Shown: positions 15,662-25,683, counted from the first letter of the stretch. The stretch: 33,106 nt of DNA from JBPCPM01 sp050999155 (GCA_050999155.1 JBPCPM010000068.1:1-33106), one strand, 5' to 3'. Program-made: numbers and translations. The notes: generated from the letters alone by a model not told the origin.

Positions 15662-15756
15662 GATGCTGCGGGTGAACCGTCAGCTCGGGCGCCCCGTCGG
15701 CGCAGCGGCCCTCATGAAGTCGCGCGCCTGACGGGAACACGGCGATGCCGGGGCTG

Positions 15757-16014
15757 TCAGCGAACCCGGCTGCGGCCCGACCGAGACGGTCCCTGGGCGG
15801 CGGGACGACGTCCTTCGGCTCCGGGGCCCCCGGGACGGCCGGGCCCCAGCCGTTCCTGGATCTCCGTGAGATCGACCTGGCCACGGGCCAGGCCTACGGC
15901 GACAGCAAACACCGCCGCCCCCACCAGGCACAGAACGGCATCGCCGAACCCCACGACGATCCACACGAACGTGAAGGCAAACCCGCAAACGGCGCTGAAC
16001 TGCATGGCAGACAT
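15757..16014 (-). CDS. Small membrane protein, DUF2273-like
   Basis: 85 residues. Two closely spaced hydrophobic segments (about 5-24 and 27-46) precede a short polar tail rich in Pro, Gly and Arg. The layout and position fit the small DUF2273 proteins that accompany Asp23 and AmaP in Gram-positive bacteria, where they are thought to help tether Asp23 to the membrane. The sequence itself is too short and plain for a firm family call. The ATG at 16014 follows the AmaP-like stop by 2 nt, so it is surely in the same operon and is its last gene. Confidence 0.65.
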   Translation of the reverse strand: MSAMQFSAVCGFAFTFVWIVVGFGDAVLCLVGAAVFAVAVGLARGQVDLTEIQERLGPGRPGGPGAEGRRPAAQGPSRSGRSRVR

Positions 16015-16016
16015 GG

Positions 16017-16634
16017 CTAGAGCACTCTCCTCGTGCCCGCGCCCTCATGGGACGCGAGCGTGACGTTGACGGGGACGACCGCGAGTCCATGGCGCTCGAG
16101 GGCCGCTCGGACCCGGTCCTGCGCGGAACGCAGAACCTCCAAGGGCTGCTCGGAGGTGCGCATGGTTATCGAGACGGCAAGCTCTGCGCCGTCGAGACGG
16201 CCGGCCGCCTGCTCGATCGCCGGTGCGCGTGCCGCGGCGGCCTCGGCGATCCGCTCGTAAGCCCGGGGCGCAACCGTTGTGCGACCGGCGCTGGACTGCT
16301 CGCCCGGGAGGGGCAGCTCCTGGGCGCGGCGTGTCCGGTGCGGCCGTGGCAGCGCGAGCACGAACAGGGCGCCGAAAACCACGAAGGCCACCATTCCACT
16401 GGCCGCCGTGATCAGGCGCACCTCGGCGTCGAGGTCGCCGGGCCCGATCGACCGCAGCGCGTCGAACACCGTCCGGTAGCCGCTGATCGTGTCGACCATG
16501 CCGGGGGCCACCTTGACGGCGAGCAGGAAGACCATGAGCCCGTACCAGACCATCGCCGCCGCGAGGACGACGACGAGCGCGAGGGCCACGCGGCGGGCGG
16601 CGGTACCCCTGATCGTGAGTCGCTGGCGGATCAC
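16017..16634 (-). CDS. AmaP-like membrane anchor of the Asp23 system
   Basis: 205 residues from a GTG that overlaps the preceding stop (GTGA). Two N-terminal helices (about 16-40 and 75-96) are separated by a loop of about 35 residues, and a cytoplasmic alpha/beta domain of about 100 residues follows. This topology is that of AmaP, the protein that holds Asp23 at the membrane in Staphylococcus. The C-terminal part contains an Asp23-like alternation (LAVSITMRTSEQPLEVLRSA, then AALERHGLAVVPVNVTL). Sequence similarity to AmaP is weak by eye; the call rests on topology and on adjacency to Asp23-family genes. Confidence 0.65.
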   Translation of the reverse strand: MIRQRLTIRGTAARRVALALVVVLAAAMVWYGLMVFLLAVKVAPGMVDTISGYRTVFDALRSIGPGDLDAEVRLITAASGMVAFVVFGALFVLALPRPHRTRRAQELPLPGEQSSAGRTTVAPRAYERIAEAAAARAPAIEQAAGRLDGAELAVSITMRTSEQPLEVLRSAQDRVRAALERHGLAVVPVNVTLASHEGAGTRRVL

Positions 16635-17260
16635 TGCACGCGGCTTCCGTCATCCCCGCGCCGGCTGCGGACTCGGACCGACACCGGATCCATCTTCTCG
16701 AGGCCGCGAAGCTTCTCGGCCACGGCATCCTCGACCGTGCGAGCATCCACCGCGGGCGAACGAGCAGCGCGCACCTTCAGCCGCCCCCGCTTCGAACGCC
16801 ATCCGCGTACCGAGGCCTTCACATCGGTCACGCCGTCGACCCGTCGCCCCAGGGACGTGGCCACGTCGGCCAAGGCCGATCGTTGCGCGGCCAGGGTGCC
16901 CTCGTCGCTCGAGGCAAGCTGCAGCGTCCCCGCCCGGCTCGGCGCCACGGAGCCCGCGATCAGCGCCCATCCCACGAGCATCGCCCCGAGGCCGCAGAGG
17001 CCGGCGACCACGGCCACGGGTCCACTCGCTTCGAGGGCGCCGAGAAACCTCCCTACCTCCCGGCCCAGGACATCGATCCCCAACAAGCCGGTCAGGGTGG
17101 GCAGGCTCAGGGGCTCACGGCCCCCCTGGATGCTGAACACCGCGACCGCCAGGCCGACCACCGCCAAGCCCAGGGGCACGACAACCGCGAGGATCCGCGC
17201 CAGCAGGCGCACGAGCACCACGACGAAGTTCAAGGCGATGGTGCCGGCTGTTCGCCGCAT
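16631..17260 (-). CDS. Second two-helix membrane protein of the Asp23 cluster (DUF6286/AmaP-like)
   Basis: 209 residues. Hydrophobic helices at about 10-44 and 82-104 flank a short extracytoplasmic loop, and a basic C-terminal domain (about 110-209) follows. That domain has an Asp23-like pattern (VDGVTDVKASVRGWRSKRG, then VEDAVAEKLRGLEKMDPVSV). Actinobacterial Asp23 clusters often carry such a protein beside the AmaP-like one. It overlaps the genes on both sides, by 4 nt downstream and 1 nt upstream. The family name is tentative, but its place in the operon is secure. Confidence 0.6.
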   Translation of the reverse strand: MRRTAGTIALNFVVVLVRLLARILAVVVPLGLAVVGLAVAVFSIQGGREPLSLPTLTGLLGIDVLGREVGRFLGALEASGPVAVVAGLCGLGAMLVGWALIAGSVAPSRAGTLQLASSDEGTLAAQRSALADVATSLGRRVDGVTDVKASVRGWRSKRGRLKVRAARSPAVDARTVEDAVAEKLRGLEKMDPVSVRVRSRRGDDGSRVQ

Positions 17261-17556
17261 CAGCGCCGCCCCGGTTCCGGTTCCCGCAGATCGACGACGG
17301 TCACGTCGATGTCGCCCATGTGGTCCGCGAGGCCGTGTCTCTCGGCGGAGGCACGGATGCTCGTCCTGAGGTCGTCGGCCGCGGTTGGCAACGCCTCGAG
17401 CTCGACGACGACATCGATCGCCAGTTCGTACGCGCCGCGGCCGTCGGCGATGGCGCGAACCCCGCCATCGCCGCTGATCCGCGAGTGCGAAACCTGGCGG
17501 ATGGCGTCGATCGCTATCCGCTCGATGATCCGCCGGGAGATGGCGGTCTCGGCCAT
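17260..17556 (-). CDS. Short Asp23/Gls24-related protein
   Basis: 98 residues, no membrane segment. It starts with MAETAISRRIIERIAIDAIRQ and continues with a beta-rich part (YELAIDVVVELEA, later DIDVTVVDLREPE), the half-length version of the Asp23/Gls24 fold, in which a helix pair alternates with strands. Such short copies occur beside full-length Asp23 proteins in actinobacteria. It starts 14 nt after the stop of the longer Asp23 gene. It may form mixed assemblies with that protein, which is inference. Confidence 0.6.
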   Translation of the reverse strand: MAETAISRRIIERIAIDAIRQVSHSRISGDGGVRAIADGRGAYELAIDVVVELEALPTAADDLRTSIRASAERHGLADHMGDIDVTVVDLREPEPGRR

Positions 17557-17570
17557 GGGGTCCGCGGCGC

Positions 17571-18014
17571 TCAGCGGACCCGGTCGGGCTCTTCCTGCTC
17601 GGTGTGCTCGTCTCCGGGGAAGTACAGGTCGTTGACCTCGATGTTCACCTCGACCACGTTGAGCCCGACGAGGCTCTCCACGCGCTTGACGATGTTGTCT
17701 CGAACCGACCGGGCGACGTTGGGAATCGACTCCCCGTACTCGACGACCAGGGCCAGGTCGACGGCTGCCTCGCGCTCACCGACCTCGACGGAGACGCCGC
17801 GCGAGCGATCGTCGCCGACGCCCATTCGATCGGTCACGGCGCCGAGCGCGCGCGACGTACTGCCTCCGATCTCGTGGACACCCTTGACCTCGCGGGCAGC
17901 GATCCCGGCGACTTTGGTCACGACGACGTCATCGATGGTCGTGGTCCCGCGCTTGCTCTCGAGCGAGGTTCCCGAGCCCCCCGCCTTGTCGCTGCTGCTC
18001 CGGTCTTCCGCCAT
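17571..18014 (-). CDS. Asp23/Gls24 family envelope-stress protein
   Basis: 147 residues. After a polar N-terminus (about 25 residues) the Asp23/Gls24 core is clear: TIDDVVVTKVAGIAAREVKGV, then GVSVEVGEREAAVDLALVVEYG, IPNVARSVRDNIVKRVESLVG and LNVVEVNIEVNDLYFP. In Staphylococcus aureus Asp23 is an abundant membrane-associated protein whose loss triggers a cell-wall stress response. The ATG is preceded by AAGGGA at a good distance, and this is the first gene of the five-gene cluster. The 120-nt gap to ftsZ contains a small inverted repeat (GAAGTG/CACTTC, 18030-18051). I see no clear promoter there, so read-through from ftsZ is possible. Confidence 0.88.
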   Translation of the reverse strand: MAEDRSSSDKAGGSGTSLESKRGTTTIDDVVVTKVAGIAAREVKGVHEIGGSTSRALGAVTDRMGVGDDRSRGVSVEVGEREAAVDLALVVEYGESIPNVARSVRDNIVKRVESLVGLNVVEVNIEVNDLYFPGDEHTEQEEPDRVR

Positions 18015-18134
18015 GGTCGTTCCCTTCTTGAAGTGACTCCCGCACCACTTCGCTCCTACCCCCGGGGCGCCGGGCCCAACCGCACTTGCGAGCCCCGGTC
18101 CTCGAGGCGTGCCCGGGCCGTGCGGCCAGTGGCG

Positions 18135-19247
18135 TCAGTTGTCCTGCAGGAAGCCCGGGACGTCGATGTCGTCGACCTCGAGCGACCGGCGCTGGGTGTC
18201 GTCGAGGCTGACCTCGCGGCGCCGACGGCCTTCGCTGCCGCCTCCGCCACCACCGGTCGCCGGAGCGGAGCGGGAGAAGATCTCGGCTCCGCCGCTGCGA
18301 CCGCGGCCCTTGTCGAACCCGGTCGCGATCACCGTCACGCGCACCTCGTCACCGAGGCCGTCGTCGGTCACCGTGCCGAAGATGATGTTGGCCGACGGAT
18401 CCGCGGCGGCGCCGACCAGCTCCGCCGCCTCGTTGACCTCGAACAAGCCGAGCTCGCGGCCGCCGGTCACGTTGAGCAGGATGCCGGTCGCGCCGTCGAC
18501 CGACTCCTCGAGCAGCGGCGAGGCGATGGCCATCTTGGCCGCCTCGGCGGCCCGGTTCTCGCCGGCGGACACGCCGATGCCCATGAGGGCGGCGCCCGCG
18601 TCGCGCATGATCGTGCGCACGTCGGCGAAGTCGAGGTTGATCAGGCCGGGGACGGTGATCAGGTCGGTGATGCCCTGCACGCCCTGGCGCAGCACGTCGT
18701 CGGCCATGCGGAAGGCCTCGGCGAGGCTGGTCCGCCGCTCGACGACGCTCAGCAGCTTCTCGTTCGGGATCACGATCATCGTGTCCACCTGCTCGCGCAG
18801 GCTCTGGATCCCGTCGTCGGCGCTGGACATCCGCTTGCGGCCCTCGAACTCGAAGGGCTTGTTGACAACACCCACGGTCAGGGCGCCGATCTCCTCCTTG
18901 GCGATCTCGGCGATCACCGGGGCGGCCCCGGTGCCCGTGCCGCCACCCTCGCCCGCGGTCACGAAAACCATGTCGGCCCCCTTGAGGGCCTCCTTGATCT
19001 CGTCGCGGCTCTCGGCGGCAGCGCCGGCTCCGATGTCGGGGTTGGCGCCCGCACCCAGGCCACGCGTGAGCTGGTGGCCGATGTTGAGCTTGATGTCGGC
19101 GTCGCACATCATCAACGCCTGGGCGTCGGTGTTGACGGCGATGAACTCGACTCCGGTGAGGCCGGCGTCGACCATGCGGTTGACGGCATTGGTGCCACCA
19201 CCGCCGACACCGACGACCTTGATCACGGCCAGATACGAAGACTCCAT
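18135..19247 (-). CDS. ftsZ: Cell division protein FtsZ
   Basis: 370 residues. The tubulin signature GGGTGTG is at 101-107, the N-terminal nucleotide loop VVGVGGGGTNAVNRM at about 11-25, and NLDFADVRTIM lies in the T7-loop region. A flexible Gly/Arg-rich linker (about 315-350) leads to the C-terminal peptide DDIDVPGFLQDN, which binds membrane-anchoring partners. FtsZ polymerises with GTP into the division ring. The ATG follows AAGGGAAG at good spacing. A promoter lies about 140 nt upstream, and a 22-codon upstream ORF ends 2 nt before the start. No ftsA precedes it, as usual in actinobacteria, and the usual ylmD/ylmE/sepF neighbours are replaced by Asp23 genes. Confidence 0.98.
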   Translation of the reverse strand: MESSYLAVIKVVGVGGGGTNAVNRMVDAGLTGVEFIAVNTDAQALMMCDADIKLNIGHQLTRGLGAGANPDIGAGAAAESRDEIKEALKGADMVFVTAGEGGGTGTGAAPVIAEIAKEEIGALTVGVVNKPFEFEGRKRMSSADDGIQSLREQVDTMIVIPNEKLLSVVERRTSLAEAFRMADDVLRQGVQGITDLITVPGLINLDFADVRTIMRDAGAALMGIGVSAGENRAAEAAKMAIASPLLEESVDGATGILLNVTGGRELGLFEVNEAAELVGAAADPSANIIFGTVTDDGLGDEVRVTVIATGFDKGRGRSGGAEIFSRSAPATGGGGGGSEGRRRREVSLDDTQRRSLEVDDIDVPGFLQDN

Positions 19248-19249
19248 GC

Positions 19250-19318
19250 TCAGTACTTCCCTTTCGCGTTGGGCGTCGACGCCGGGACGACAAGATCGTG
19301 TTGACGACTGGTCGGCAT
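19250..19318 (-). CDS. Candidate 22-codon upstream ORF of ftsZ
   Basis: ATG at 19318 opens a frame of 22 codons (MPTSRQHDLVV...KGKY) that ends in TGA 2 nt before the ftsZ ATG, inside the leader of the predicted promoter. It has a weak GGAAG ribosome site, and the ftsZ Shine-Dalgarno lies within its last codons. The spacing suggests translational coupling. It may equally be chance. Confidence 0.3.
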   Translation of the reverse strand: MPTSRQHDLVVPASTPNAKGKY

Positions 19319-19390
19319 CGCTTCCGTCCGAGCCTCTTGGAATGGTTGAGGGTTCACGAACAGTGCGGGACAGCCCGCTGATTGTGGGCG

Positions 19391-19419
19391 AACGTAGGTG
19401 ATTCGGGGTGTCGTGTCAA
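19391..19419 (-). promoter_or_regulatory. Sigma-70-type promoter of ftsZ
   Basis: On the minus strand TTGACA (19419 to 19414) is separated by 17 nt from TACGTT (19396 to 19391). Transcription would start near 19384 and give a leader of about 137 nt. The region 19248-19527 is unusually AT-rich for this window, which supports a regulatory gap between ftsQ and ftsZ. Confidence 0.7.
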
Positions 19420-19527
19420 CCGCAAGCACCAACCCTTGCATCGAAAACTCTTCACTGATCCTTGAGGCTTTCGTCAATCTACACCTGAACTAGAGGGTTG
19501 GAAAATCGTCGCTACGCCTGTCCTCCG

Positions 19528-20466
19528 TTACGGGGTCTGGGCGCCGGGAGCGGGGGTCACCGGGACCTCGGGCGGCGCGGTCGGCGACGCCTCGGGCGCC
19601 ACCCCCGGCGTCGCCGCCTCGGCGGCCTGGCCGGCCCGCTGGGCCTCGAGGGTCAGATCGCCGGTCAAGGCGGGGCGCTTGGGGTCGCGCGCGTCGATCG
19701 AGCGCACGACAGCGAGCTCGCGATCGTCGAGGATCCGCGCGATCGACGCCCACTTCGCGTCCGCGTCGGTCGCGTCGCCGAAGATGAACGTGATCCCGCC
19801 GGTGGTGGTGATCTCCAACCCTCGCGCCTTGGTCCACGATGCCTTCGCGAGCTTGTCCAGCAGCGGGCCGGGGGTGGCGCCGAGCGTCGCCAGCGTCCCG
19901 CGGGTGCGGCGACCGGTGATCCGGGTCCCCCCCGGACTGCGCGCCAGGGTGACGGTGGGAAGCTTGTGGCCTTCGGCCGGCAGGCCGGCGAGCACGGTGC
20001 CGTTGGCCGAGACGAGCTGCTGCTTGCCGTCGACCGAGATCCGGGCCACGGGATCACGCTCGACGACGGTGATCGACAGGTTGTGCGGGAGGTCGCGCGA
20101 TGTGTGGACGGCCGCGACGTTCGGGTACGCGCGTACCGCCTCGACGAGACGGTCGTGCTCCACGTGCAGCGTGGTCATCGTGGAAGCGCTGTCGCGGAGC
20201 GCCCTTTCGATCTGCCCGGCGTTGGCCTGGGTGGTCCCGGCCACCGCCACGGTTTCGACGGCCACGACGCTGGAGTCGCGCACCCACCACCACCCCGCGG
20301 CCAGGAGCGGCAGCAGGACCGCGCAGGCGAGCATCCCTCGCCGCAGGCGCTGGGCCAGGGTGCGTGAGCGCGCTCGGCCGCGCGACCGGCCTCGGCGGCG
20401 CGACCGGCCACCGAGGGCTGCGGCAGCCCTCATCGGGTTGAAGAGGTGGCGTTCACGGTCTGCCAC
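19528..20466 (-). CDS. ftsQ: Cell division protein FtsQ
   Basis: 312 residues from a GTG; an ATG 11 codons further in is an alternative. A very basic cytoplasmic segment (about 20-44) precedes one membrane helix (about 45-61). The POTRA domain follows (about 66-135: VVAVETVAVAGTTQANAGQIER, AYPNVAAVHTSRDLPHNLSI and VVERDPVARI), then the beta domain. The last about 40 residues are a Pro/Ala/Thr-rich tail without homology. FtsQ joins FtsL and FtsB at the septum and recruits FtsW and FtsI. The murC-ftsQ-ftsZ order is actinobacterial. Here 50 nt separate it from murC. Confidence 0.93.
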   Translation of the reverse strand: MADRERHLFNPMRAAAALGGRSRRRGRSRGRARSRTLAQRLRRGMLACAVLLPLLAAGWWWVRDSSVVAVETVAVAGTTQANAGQIERALRDSASTMTTLHVEHDRLVEAVRAYPNVAAVHTSRDLPHNLSITVVERDPVARISVDGKQQLVSANGTVLAGLPAEGHKLPTVTLARSPGGTRITGRRTRGTLATLGATPGPLLDKLAKASWTKARGLEITTTGGITFIFGDATDADAKWASIARILDDRELAVVRSIDARDPKRPALTGDLTLEAQRAGQAAEAATPGVAPEASPTAPPEVPVTPAPGAQTP

Positions 20467-20516
20467 AGCAGTTCGCCCCCGCCCGGGTGACTCCTACCCC
20501 GGACCGGCCACCGCGT

Positions 20517-21929
20517 TCACGCGCTCGGCGTGGTCGCGGCCTCGACGAGCATCTCGCCCACGGTGTGCACGTCTCCGGCGCCGAGGGTCGCCAGGGTGTC
20601 GCCGGGGCCCAGGGCTCCGGCGGCAGCGTCCGTCGCCCCGTCGTGGTCGCCGACCCACCACACCGGACGGCCACCCGCGTGGTCGGCAGCCGCCTCGGCC
20701 ACCATCAGACCGCTGATACCGGCCAGATCTCCGACCGGGTGTTCGCGCGCCGGGTAGACGTCGAGCACGAAGACCTCGTCGGCCGAGGCCAGGGCCTCCC
20801 CGAACTCCCGGGCCAGCGAGCGGGTCCGCGAGTACAGGTGGGGCTGGAAGACGGCCAGCAGTCGTCCCGGCGTGATCTCGCGCAGCGCCGCCAGCGCGGC
20901 GGCGACCTCGGTCGGGTGGTGGGCGTAGTCGTCGTAGATTCCGGCCCCGTTGCGGCGGCCCTTGAACTCCAGGCGCCGCGCAACCCCGGGGAAGTCCGCC
21001 AGGCCGGCGGCTGCCGCCTCGAGGTCCAGCCCGGCGGCGTGGACGGCGGCGAGCGCGCTCAAGGCGTTGAGGACGTTGTGCCGCCCCGGCACGGGAAGCC
21101 GGACACCGGTCACGTCTCCCGCGGGAGACGTGACGGTGAACGACCATCCGTCGTCGAAGGAGAGGGCGGTGGCGCCAAGAACGCCGGGCGTGCCCGTGGG
21201 CTCGGCCACCTCTCCACGGACCCGCAGACATTGGTGGGAGGAACTGGCGATCCGGCCATCGACCTCGGGACCGAGCACCACGGCCCGGGCCGGTTGGGCA
21301 AAGCGCTCGAAGGCGCCGGTCAGCTCGGTGAGCCCTCCCCAGTGGCTGTGGTGATCGAGCTCGATGTTGGTGACGACGGCCACCTCGGGCTGGAGCTTCA
21401 GGAAGCTGGCGTCGCTTTCGTCGGCCTCGGCGACGACCCACTCCCCCTCAGCCCATCCGGCGTTGGTCGCAGCCCCGCCGGGGCCCGCCCCGGGGAGCTC
21501 GCCGCCGATGAAAAACGCCGGATCGGCGCCCGCACGGCGCAGGGCGTGGGTGAGCATGGCGGTCGTGGTGGTCTTGCCGTGCGCGCCGGCCACCGCGATC
21601 AGCCGCTTGGAGGCGCAGAGCTCGGCGAGCAGGTCGCTGCGGTGATGGATGGTCTGGTCGCGCTCGCGGGCCCGCACGAGCTCGGGGTTTTCAGGGCCGA
21701 TGGCGGTCGAGACCACGAGCTCCGCCGTGGGGTCGACGGCGTCGGCGTCGTGGCCCACGCGGACGTCGAGGCCGGCGTCGCGGAGCCGCTGCAGGTAGGA
21801 GGAGTCCGCCCGGTCAGTCCCGGTGACGGTCGCCCCGAGCCGGTGGCAGACGAGCGCGAGGCCGCTCATTCCCGCCCCTCCGGCCGCGACGAAGTGCAGG
21901 CGGCGCTCGCTCCAGCCGGCGCCGCTCAT
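20517..21929 (-). CDS. murC: UDP-N-acetylmuramate--L-alanine ligase
   Basis: 470 residues from the ATG at 21929, which overlaps the murG stop (ATGA). The N-terminal loop reads HFVAAGGAGMSGLA (about 12-25), close to the usual HFIGIGGAGMSGIA. The ATP loop is AGAHGKTTTT (114-123), ADESDASFLKLQPEVAVVTNIELDHH follows (here split: ADESDASF, then VVTNIELDHH), and DDYAHHPTEV is typical of MurC. It adds L-Ala to UDP-MurNAc, the first step of the stem peptide. The frame continues upstream inside murG and is not used. MurB, which makes its substrate, is not in the window. Confidence 0.96.
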   Translation of the reverse strand: MSGAGWSERRLHFVAAGGAGMSGLALVCHRLGATVTGTDRADSSYLQRLRDAGLDVRVGHDADAVDPTAELVVSTAIGPENPELVRARERDQTIHHRSDLLAELCASKRLIAVAGAHGKTTTTAMLTHALRRAGADPAFFIGGELPGAGPGGAATNAGWAEGEWVVAEADESDASFLKLQPEVAVVTNIELDHHSHWGGLTELTGAFERFAQPARAVVLGPEVDGRIASSSHQCLRVRGEVAEPTGTPGVLGATALSFDDGWSFTVTSPAGDVTGVRLPVPGRHNVLNALSALAAVHAAGLDLEAAAAGLADFPGVARRLEFKGRRNGAGIYDDYAHHPTEVAAALAALREITPGRLLAVFQPHLYSRTRSLAREFGEALASADEVFVLDVYPAREHPVGDLAGISGLMVAEAAADHAGGRPVWWVGDHDGATDAAAGALGPGDTLATLGAGDVHTVGEMLVEAATTPSA

Positions 21930-23014
21930 GCCGCGGCTCCCTGGGCGGCGGCAAGGACCTCGCCGGCGATCTCCCGCGCGGCGTGGGGCTGGGACAGGCG
22001 GGCCGACGCCTGGGCCATCTGCGCCAGGCGCCCCTCGGTTTCGAGGATCCCGGCCACCTCGGAGCGCAGCCGGTCGCCGTCGAGGTCGGCGTCGGCGATC
22101 ACCGTGGCCGCTCCGGCGTCGGCCATCCATTGGGCGTTGTGGCTCTGGTGGTCCGCCGTGGCGTGCGGGTAAGGAACGAGGATGGCCGGGCGGCCGCGAG
22201 CCGTGACTTCGAAGATCGAACCGCCCGACCGGGCAAGCACGAGATCGCTCGCGGCCAGCGCATCGCCGAGGTGCGGCTCGTACTCGAGCAGCGTGTACCG
22301 GTCGGGATCGATCTCGGCATGGCGTCGCTGCAGGTCGGGGTAGTCGCGCCGCCCCGCGATGTGCACGACGTGGGCATGGCGGTCGGGATCGGAGCCGAGG
22401 CCTTCCAGCGCCGCCTCGTTGATCGTCCGGGCGCCGAGGCTGCCGCCGAAGACCAGCAGGCACGGACGGTCCCCCTCGACGCCGAACCGCCGGCGGGCCG
22501 GCTCGCGTGGCGCGTCGAGCACCGCACGCGGAACCGGCCGCCCCGTCACGCGGTAGCGCGACCCGTCACGACCGTCGAGCGGGAAGGCCAGGCAGATCCG
22601 GCGCGCCCAGCGGGCCAGGGCCCGGTTGGCGAGCCCAAGGTGGCTGTCGGCCTCGGTGAGGATCAGCGGCCGGCCGGAGCGGACGGCGGCGAACCCGGCC
22701 GGCCCGGCCACATACCCCCCACCGCCCATGACGACGTCGGTCTCGCGTTCGTCGAGCAGCCGCCGGGCCACCCCGAGCGCCCGTCCGGCCTGAGCCAGCG
22801 AGCGGGCGGCGCGGAGCGGGTTGCGCCGGTGCAGGCCCGTCACCTCGAGGAAGTCGATCTCGTACCCGGCCTCGGGGACCAGGCGGGCCTCGGCCCGGTC
22901 GCGCGTGCCCAGGAAGCTGACCGACGCGCCCTCAGCCCGCAAGGCGTCGGCGACTGCCAGCGCGGGCACCACGTGCCCGGCTGTTCCCCCCGCGGCTATC
23001 ACCACTCGTGCCAT
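21926..23014 (-). CDS. murG: UDP-GlcNAc--lipid I N-acetylglucosaminyltransferase (lipid II synthase)
   Basis: 362 residues. The start at 23014 gives MARVVIAAGGTAGHVVPALA with the glycine loop GGTAGHVVP at 9-17; a Shine-Dalgarno (AAGGA) lies 9 nt upstream, within ftsW. Other GT28 marks are VVMGGGGYVAGPAG, LLVFGGSLGARTINEA and VLARSGGSIFEVTARGRPAI. It acts on the inner face of the membrane, turning lipid I into lipid II. The first about 83 nt overlap the ftsW frame, which is unusually long for this cluster. Confidence 0.96.
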   Translation of the reverse strand: MARVVIAAGGTAGHVVPALAVADALRAEGASVSFLGTRDRAEARLVPEAGYEIDFLEVTGLHRRNPLRAARSLAQAGRALGVARRLLDERETDVVMGGGGYVAGPAGFAAVRSGRPLILTEADSHLGLANRALARWARRICLAFPLDGRDGSRYRVTGRPVPRAVLDAPREPARRRFGVEGDRPCLLVFGGSLGARTINEAALEGLGSDPDRHAHVVHIAGRRDYPDLQRRHAEIDPDRYTLLEYEPHLGDALAASDLVLARSGGSIFEVTARGRPAILVPYPHATADHQSHNAQWMADAGAATVIADADLDGDRLRSEVAGILETEGRLAQMAQASARLSQPHAAREIAGEVLAAAQGAAA

Positions 23015-24280
23015 GTGCCGTGTCCTTGGAGCCGACGGGCTGGGGACGGGGAGCGGGTGCGCGACGGGGCGCCCGGGTGCCGACCGCGGCAAGTCTTGCA
23101 GCGGCAGCGGCGGCAGGGCCGGCGGCGGTGGCCGGCGACGGGGCGTGCGCCGTCCTGGCGATGTTCAGCAGCAGGCCCACCGAGGCGAGCATGACCAGCA
23201 GGCTGCTGTTGCCGTAGGAGACGAAGGGCAGCGGGATGCCGGTGAGCGGCGCCATGCCCATCACGGCGAAGAAGTTGAGGATCGCCTGGATCAGGATCAG
23301 CGAGGTCAGGCCGCAAGCCAAGAGCTTGCGGTAGCTGTCGGCCGCGTTGCGGGCGATCTGCAGGCCCGCGAACCCGAAGACGGCGAACAGGCCGACTACC
23401 AGCGCAACGCCGACGAGCCCCCACTCCTCGCCGAGGACGGCGAAGATCATGTCCGTGTGCGCCTCGGGCAGGTAGAAGGCCTTTTGGACCGACGCGCCGA
23501 TCCCGACCCCGAACAGGCCGCCGGACCCGAGCGCGATCCGGGCTTGGGTGGCCTGGAACCCGGCTCCGCCCGCGTCGGCGGACGGATCGAGGAAGGTCGT
23601 GACCCGGGCCATGCGGTAGGGCTCGATGATCACGGCGGCGACGGCGAGCGCCAGGATGATCGCCGCCAGGACCCCCATGGTCCGCATGGGGACCCCGGCC
23701 GCGATGAGCATCGCCCCGACGGCGAAGGCCAGGACCATCGTCGTCCCGAGGTCGGGCTCGATCACCACGAGCAGGGACATCAGCGCAGCGACCAGCAAAA
23801 ACGGCTGCGCGAGCGAGCGCAGGTTCCGGACCAGGTGCGGGCGAGCGGCGAGCAGCTGGGCGCCGTAGAGCAGGATGGCGAGCTTGGCCACCTCCGATGG
23901 CTGGATCTGCAGCGCTCCCGCGCCGATCCAGCGGCGCGCGCCGTTGACCTCGTTGCCGATCCCGGGGATGAGCACGGCGATCAGCATGGCGAAGCTGATG
24001 GCGAGGATCAGCGGGGTTCCGCGGCGCACGAGGTCGAGCCCGTAGCGCGACAGGATCCCCATGACAACGAGGCCGAAGGCGCCGACGGCCAGGGTCCGCT
24101 GCAGCAGGGCAAGGCCGCTGCCCGGGTCGAGCACCGACGCCGTGGAGCTGGCGCTGAACACCATCACGGCCCCGAGGGCCAGCAGGCACAGGGTGCAGGT
24201 CAGCAGCAGCGAGTACTCGACCGGGGTGTCGGCCGCCCCCGAGCGCGAGCCGGTCGGCGTGGTCTTGGCGGCGGCGCGGC

Positions 24281-24284
<4 letters not shown>
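22932..24284 (-). CDS. ftsW: Septal peptidoglycan polymerase FtsW (SEDS family)
   Basis: 450 residues from a GTG that overlaps the murD stop (GTGA). About 10 membrane helices lie between residues 25 and 390. The SEDS signatures are NGARRWIGAGALQIQPSEVA and MAPLTGIPLPFVSYGNSS; the second normally reads YGGSS, so one Gly is Asn here. The C-terminal about 70 residues are a basic, Ala/Pro-rich cytoplasmic tail whose end overlaps murG. FtsW polymerises lipid II with PbpB/FtsI. Its place between murD and murG favours FtsW over the paralog RodA. Confidence 0.93.
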
Positions 24285-25639
<1,355 letters not shown>

Positions 25640-25683
25640 TTCCCGCCATTGTCCCCCGCCCCCCGGCGGCCCGGCCACCACGC

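Noticed and set aside
12636..15731. A 1031-codon open frame on the plus strand, opposite gcvPA, gcvH and gcvT
   Set aside because: It is the antisense shadow of strongly conserved genes; such long frames arise from GC-rich third codon positions, and the translation has no recognisable domain.
19250..19477. A 75-codon frame covering the ftsZ leader and promoter
   Set aside because: Most of it lies upstream of the predicted transcription start and has no homology or ribosome site. Only its last 22 codons are kept as a candidate upstream ORF.
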